Source: Owenia fusiformis
Taxonomy: Eukaryota > Annelida > Polychaeta > Sabellida > Oweniidae
Direction: 5' to 3'
Assembly (NCBI GenBank): GCA_903813345.2
Contig: CAIIXF020000012.1
Location: forward strand, 16,302,020 to 16,366,019
DNA: 64,000 bases
Shown: positions 58,780 to 64,000 of the stretch, in pieces
Numbering within the stretch: the first letter of the stretch is position 1
Layout of the letters: each line of letters opens with the position of its first letter
Translations under genes and position numbers: made by a program
Notes under the pieces: generated by a model
The model's input: the letters and a program-made list of their open reading frames with translations, nothing else
Database searches by the model: none
What the model was told of the DNA's origin: nothing

Positions 58780-61700
58780 ATGGACGTCCAGAGAATTCAG
58801 AATATTGTAAGTATTACATCTTTATCTTTCATTTACTATCCTATTCTTGGTAATTTCATTTCATAGTGGAATCGCACATGTCATAATCGTATCATTTGAT
58901 ATGTTGAAATATTTCATCATTACAACATTGAAATCTAAGATGAAGGAACATTATAGCGTCAAACCACTCGCAATTTTATGAAAATGACGTATGTATATTT
59001 ATCATATTCTAAAGAAAATCACAGCGAAATTCATTCTAAAACTGTTTTTTATTGCAAGTTAGACTTTTGTATGGGCATATCACTAGTGTTCCACACAATT
59101 ACTTTATCTATTTAAAAAACATGAAAGACTGTGAAGAACTTATTTTCTAGATTAAATAGAACATAGGCCTATAAATAGATGAAATGTATAAATGCTGCAC
59201 AACAATAATATTTTAGATGTGCCACTGTTCTGAAAGCGTTTTAGCACCCCAGACATATTTTTAGTATTCAGTCCATTTCTGTATTTTGACAACCACGTTG
59301 AACATCTTTGACATTGCTTGGAACGATTGCTCTGGACAGAAACAACAACAGTTCATAAATAATTTAAGATATCTCGAATGTTTCACCAAACGAAAAATTA
59401 CAAAACAATAGGAACTATTACAAACAATTAGAAATATCGTTCTGATATGTGAATGTGTAATGTAGTTTTGTTTATTTTCGTTTATAAGTTAACAATAGTC
59501 AATGGAATATAAAACAAAGCAAAACAAAGTACAACCAAGCTTTGGCTTAAAAGCACATTACAAAATATGCAATGACATAAAAAAATTCTTCACATTAGGA
59601 AGTAATTTACAATTTTCTTCTATTTGGATGACATATTTTCTTCAGCTTGGGCGGCTGACCTTGTTATAGTTTCAAAAATATACTTTTTATTTAATCCTAT
59701 TGTTGAGACGTCATTAAAAAACTTCTGATTTCGAAAATGTTTTTGTTTTTGAATTTTAACGTTTTAATGTTTTTAACGTTGGTTTCTTTTGTGTTAAATT
59801 ATTATATTGCTCACTCGTCAAAAGAAGTAGAACCCTCTGTACCAATAAGGTTTACTCAAAATAGATGAATGTCAAACAGATAATTATACCTTTTAGCATT
59901 TCGGAAAATCAACAGAGAGTTATGCTATGTATGCATGCATGTGTATTTATTCATTAATATTTATCTCACAAAAAAGCCTATAGAGGTAATTTTGATGAGT
60001 ACATCCAGCCTTTCCCGATTTATAAGAAACGACATCAAACATTAAAATTACTAAATCTATAACACTGCATTTATCTTTCGGTTCATACGTTAAGTTAAAT
60101 GTTTACTCATTGACGTTTCAGGGTTGGGTGTCTCTCGCCGTTATACTCCATACATTGGCCACACTTGCTGAATCATCAGGTGGGTGACACATCTTAATTC
60201 TTAATTTCTAAAAAAATAATAATTTGAAAAAAAACTTTGAAATATATAATGAATGAGGAAAATAAAAGCTTATTGTTACCTCGGTAACTCTTTTTGTATC
60301 ATTCAAATCTGATCAAAGGGTAGGGTTGGAAGATTGCCCGCTATAGGTAATGGACCTACCTTCTTAAAAACGCTAAGAAAATTTTACAATTTATTTGTGC
60401 CTCGGATGGTTTGTTATCAGCGAAAATAGTGTTCGAAGATTTTCTGCTTTTGGAGATGGAGCTATTTTTCTTAAAAACGTTAAGAAAACCTCACACTTTA
60501 TTTATACCTCAAATGTGTTTGTTATATCAATGAAAATAGGGCTGGGAGAATTGCTATTAGGATCGAGCTATATTTCTTAAAAATACAATGTTATGGATAT
60601 ATCATTTGGGGTGGGCTTCAGATTTGCTTGAAGTTGAATTACGATCTCTAGGAGTTATTCTTGAAAACTACAATAGCATACACCACACTTCATTAGTTTA
60701 TCAACCAAACGTTCCAAAGACTGTTTCTTTTTTTGGATTTGGTGTTGTGTTTTGTTTAGTGTAATGTGTTTACACCAATCAATAGATCAATCAAAATCAA
60801 ATGTTTTCCTATATTTAACAAATTAATTATAATCAAAACCAATAAAATTCTATGTTAGGATTTCTCCAAGGAATGTGCATGCAAAATGTGGTAACTTGAC
60901 TCTTAAAAGTTAAGAAATTAGAGTAAATATACAGACTTGGGACTTGTGTTGTCTTGGCTACTATATAGTTGTCACTTGACGTAGACATATTACATACAGT
61001 GTTGGCCGAAGCGTCTTCAATTTGTCAATAACTTGATTTTCTTTAATATTTTTGAATGAAATGCAGGAATTGCTTTTTTGTTAAATGAGATAGATATCAA
61101 TATTGAAAATATTGAGAGTTGTAAGACCAATTAGGAGGACTTGATGAACATCAAGTAAAAAGGAGTCCAACACTTCAGGGAATCCACGGGAAAACTGGTG
61201 TTGTCTTTCTTGGCCAGAATGATTATCACAGACTAAAGAAAATTTAAAACATTGTTTAATCAAGCACCTATAATAATTTTCCTTACGATAAATACAATAT
61301 CGGATAGCCTTTCCTTCCCTGTACAGGCAGATTTTCCCAAATAACATTTTCTTGAATCAATTTTTCTTCATCTGACTTATTAACCCAATGAACGAAATTC
61401 CTTGGCATGTAGAGAAGTCGTCCGTCTTTCCGTTTGTTCGTCTGTCCGTTCGTTTATTCGTTCATGTGTCCGGGTAATAACTCAAATACCAGTTGACAGA
61501 TATGATTCAAATGTTATATGCTTATGTCGTATGATGTAGAACCTTTGCTCGAGAAGGAATCGTCAATATGGCCGCATAATTCAAAATGGCCGCCGTTTAC
61601 CGTAAATTGTATTATGCTTATTGACAAAGGAGCCCTACTCTTATAAATTTTCAAGATGTCTGCTGAATTTCAAAATGGCCCCCATTTTTCATAAAAAGCT

Positions 61701-63986
61701 TAATACTTGATAAATCAATTTGGATTCGTTTCAAATTTTGTATGCTGGTGCTTAGAAACACGAGATTTCTGACAAGCAAAGAATTTTCAAGATGGCAGTT
61801 GAATTTTAAAATAGCCGCAATTTTTCGTAAAAGAACGTAATCAATGATATCTCAAATACCAGTGGACGGGTTTGGTTCAAGTTAAATATGCTGATGCCTA
61901 GAGTTAAAATAACTCTGCTTAAGAAGACATTTTAAGATGCCCACTGAATTTCAAAATGGCTATAATCTCAAATACAAACTGACGGATTTGGTTTCAAATT
62001 TGATATGCTGATGCCTACAGCAGGGACGAATTGAAGGAGCTCTGCTCAAGAGGAAATATTTACGATAACAGTAAATTTTAAAATTGCTGTCATTTTTGGT
62101 AGAAAAACATAATTTCTAATTGTGGACGGATTTGGTTCAAATCTTTTTATGCTGATATCTAGAGACAAAGGAGCTCTGATGGAGAAGCAATTTTCAAGAG
62201 GGCCGCTATTCATCAAAATATGTTTTATTCATTGGGATTTTCTAGTCCTTGGAGACGTTGGAGTTGTTGTTTTCTTGTTTGTCCTATCATGATACTTTTC
62301 ACATTCTATTTTTGTCTGAAAATAATATCAGAAGCTACTGAATATTTTACGTACCCTTTGTGTTTCTTTAATAGACTGGACAATATGTCATGCCGCCGGT
62401 ATAGAAATCTGAGGCATGACCAATATCCGTGTTTAACATTTGCTTCAATATTGTCTTGATTGAAAACTGTATATGTTCATATAGACCCTGGTATCTGTTT
62501 ACCCTTGCTTTTGTCGAAAATGATGCATTTCTAAAGTTGTAGCGTTGTGTAATATATTGATACGTATATGTTTGGTTTGAAGTAATAGGTACGTCGGTGG
62601 AAATTCGTCCGAAAAATTATCCCAAATCTGCGTTGTATGCCAAAGAAACTACGGATGTTTGGATAAAGCAGCCAACAAATAATGAAATTGTGTTGTGGAC
62701 AATAAAATCGCCAGGCAACACCCTTGTAGCTGATACTGTCTCTTTAGAGTACAAGGCGAGACCTGGATATTTCCTGCGAAGCTTTAACGGGTACCTTAGC
62801 ATTGAGAATGAGGCATCTGGGGCTGTTGACTGGGCACACGCCTCGACGTTCAGGCTGCTAAAAGACGAATATTTCCCTGGGACATATGCTATTGAATCAG
62901 CAGCGAATGCAAAACATGTGCGTCATGCTGGTGGTCGAGGGAGAACATGGGTTGTTGAAAATACAGATGCCTTCATTAATGATGCTAGCTTCTTTCTGGG
63001 TAAGACATGTTATACCAAGTCTACATGCATATCAAGTACAATGAGCAGTTTTAAAACTCAAGCTAATAAAGCAATGCACCCGGCAATGCACACGTCCTTG
63101 GATTATGGTCTGGTGTCGTTACAATGACGCATATGTCAACATAACTTTATTATCAAATGCATGATGACAAACTGGTCGACATAGCGAACAATACACATAA
63201 AGAAAGTGTAGTCTTGGATTGAAATTAACCAGGATTAGTGATTATTTAGGTGAGATTCAGCCAAAGCTTTTCAACCCCGAGATTCGATACACAAAGTAAG
63301 CCTACAACGAACATAATGGCAATTGTATTACCAACTGCACTTTAAGTTATTGAATGATTTGAAGTGCAATACAGGATATATTCTGCTCGAGAAATTTCGT
63401 ATTGGAACGAGACGAAGTCGAGTGCCAATACAGAATATCGAGACAGAATATATCCTGTATTGCACTTCAAATCATTCTATAACATTTTTATCGTGTGATG
63501 ATCAATGGGGACAATCTCAGTAGCAACACAGATTTGTACAGCACGAAAACTGACCAATGAGAAGGCTTCATTTTACAGATCATACGATAAAATGATATAT
63601 TGGTAGTCAACATAGCGTTGTAATACACATACTGAAACTGTATTATTAACAGCCATATGCCATATTGTTAACACAGCATACACTGCACACGATTAAATTC
63701 AAACAATGTCCATTTGATAATGTAATTTGGTAAAATAATTTTATTTCAGTACCCGAAGGCTACCCCATCCATGCAATGGGAGGTGCAGTGCAACCTTTAC
63801 CATTGGGCATGGCTGGATCAGCGCTGAATATATTCACAACATTTTCACTCGAAGCGCATGGCGAGATTCTAGAATGGCAATACTATGCTCAAAACACAAA
63901 TCCGTTTTGGGGAGGTATATGGAGACCTTTGCCTGACGGTCGATATATACTAGTTGGCAAGAATGAGATTATTCCCACTGGGACTG
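58780..63986 (+). CDS. Secreted AbfB-domain (CBM42-like) protein, 3' end outside window
   Basis: Exons 58780-58806, 60122-60179, 62589-62999 and 63750-63986 (continues past a donor at 63987); phases 0, 1, 1 and 1 agree. Residues 1-28 form a signal peptide with the hydrophobic run WVSLAVILHTLATLA split between exons 1 and 2. Exon 3 carries an AbfB-type beta-trefoil: YKARPGYFLRSFNGYLSIEN and DWAHASTFRLLKDE, then FPGTYAIESAANAKHVRHAG and DAFINDASFFLG. This is the GYYLRH...D..F..DATF pattern of carbohydrate-binding module 42. Exon 4 (MGGAVQPLPLGMAGSALNIF, LPDGRYILVGKNEI) belongs to no family I recognise. In microbes CBM42 binds arabinofuranose side chains; here a secreted lectin-like role is inferred. 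No catalytic domain is visible. Confidence 0.82.
61500..62220 (+). repeat. Degenerate tandem array, ~6 units of 115-145 bp
   Basis: Each unit carries versions of CAAATTTGATATGCTGATGCC, GACAAAGGAGCTCTG, AATTTTCAAGATGGC, AATTTCAAAATGGCCGC and ATTTTTCGTAAAA. Just before it is a GTCCGTCTGTCCGTTCGTTT-like run (61420-61470). It is an old satellite-like repeat in the third intron of the AbfB gene. Confidence 0.75.
63345..63482. repeat. 138-bp foldback element
   Basis: AATGATTTGAAGTGCAATAC followed by AGGATATATTCTG is mirrored at 63440-63478, around GAACGAGACGAAGTCGAGTG. It is intronic in the AbfB gene. MITE-like. Confidence 0.85.
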
Positions 63987-64000
63987 GTGAGTGCAATGTC

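Overview
The window is nuclear DNA of a bilaterian animal, most likely an aquatic invertebrate. The evidence is AT-rich sequence, many phase-consistent GT-AG introns, animal-type domains (DUF3105/TP53I13, ankyrin plus Death domain, Asteroid/XPG nuclease, AbfB beta-trefoil) and dense foldback and mariner-type elements. I cannot fix the phylum. There are no operons, rRNA genes or CRISPR arrays.

Layout. (1) Positions 1-17151, minus strand: a 17-exon gene whose exons join in phase throughout. It encodes an Asteroid/FEN1-like 5' nuclease with all seven canonical metal-binding acids (exons 1-9), followed by a DEAH-type RNA helicase of TDRD9/Spindle-E or YTHDC2 character (exons 10-17, running off the left edge). 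Such a fusion is unfamiliar to me and is the most interesting item here. Its first intron holds a 4.7 kb DNA transposon with 30-bp terminal repeats and a recurring 14-bp motif. (2) 17152-26402: gene-poor, with several foldback elements and a decayed LINE RNase H domain. (3) 26403-34875, plus strand: a TP53I13-like secreted protein whose sixth exon carries 29 copies of an 84-bp tandem repeat, each holding the exon's 28 codons and its splice donor. (4) 35595-39814: a DNA element with ~540-bp inverted ends and TTA target duplications. (5) 42595-52677, plus strand: a protein with about 25 ankyrin repeats linked by phase-compatible exons to a C-terminal Death domain, interrupted by an in-frame TAA. 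Its main intron holds four nested transposable elements. (6) 52678-58779: foldback elements and a LINE fragment. (7) 58780 to the right edge, plus strand: a secreted AbfB-domain (CBM42-like) protein, incomplete at its 3' end.

Two unrelated genes in the window (the nuclease-helicase and TP53I13) carry tandem amplifications of an exon end plus its splice donor. Both units are multiples of three (105 and 84 bp). In TP53I13 the copies stay open and could give length isoforms; in the helicase every extra copy has the same stop codon. Exon coordinates were derived by hand from GT/AG signals, reading phase and domain continuity; no transcripts or database searches were available.
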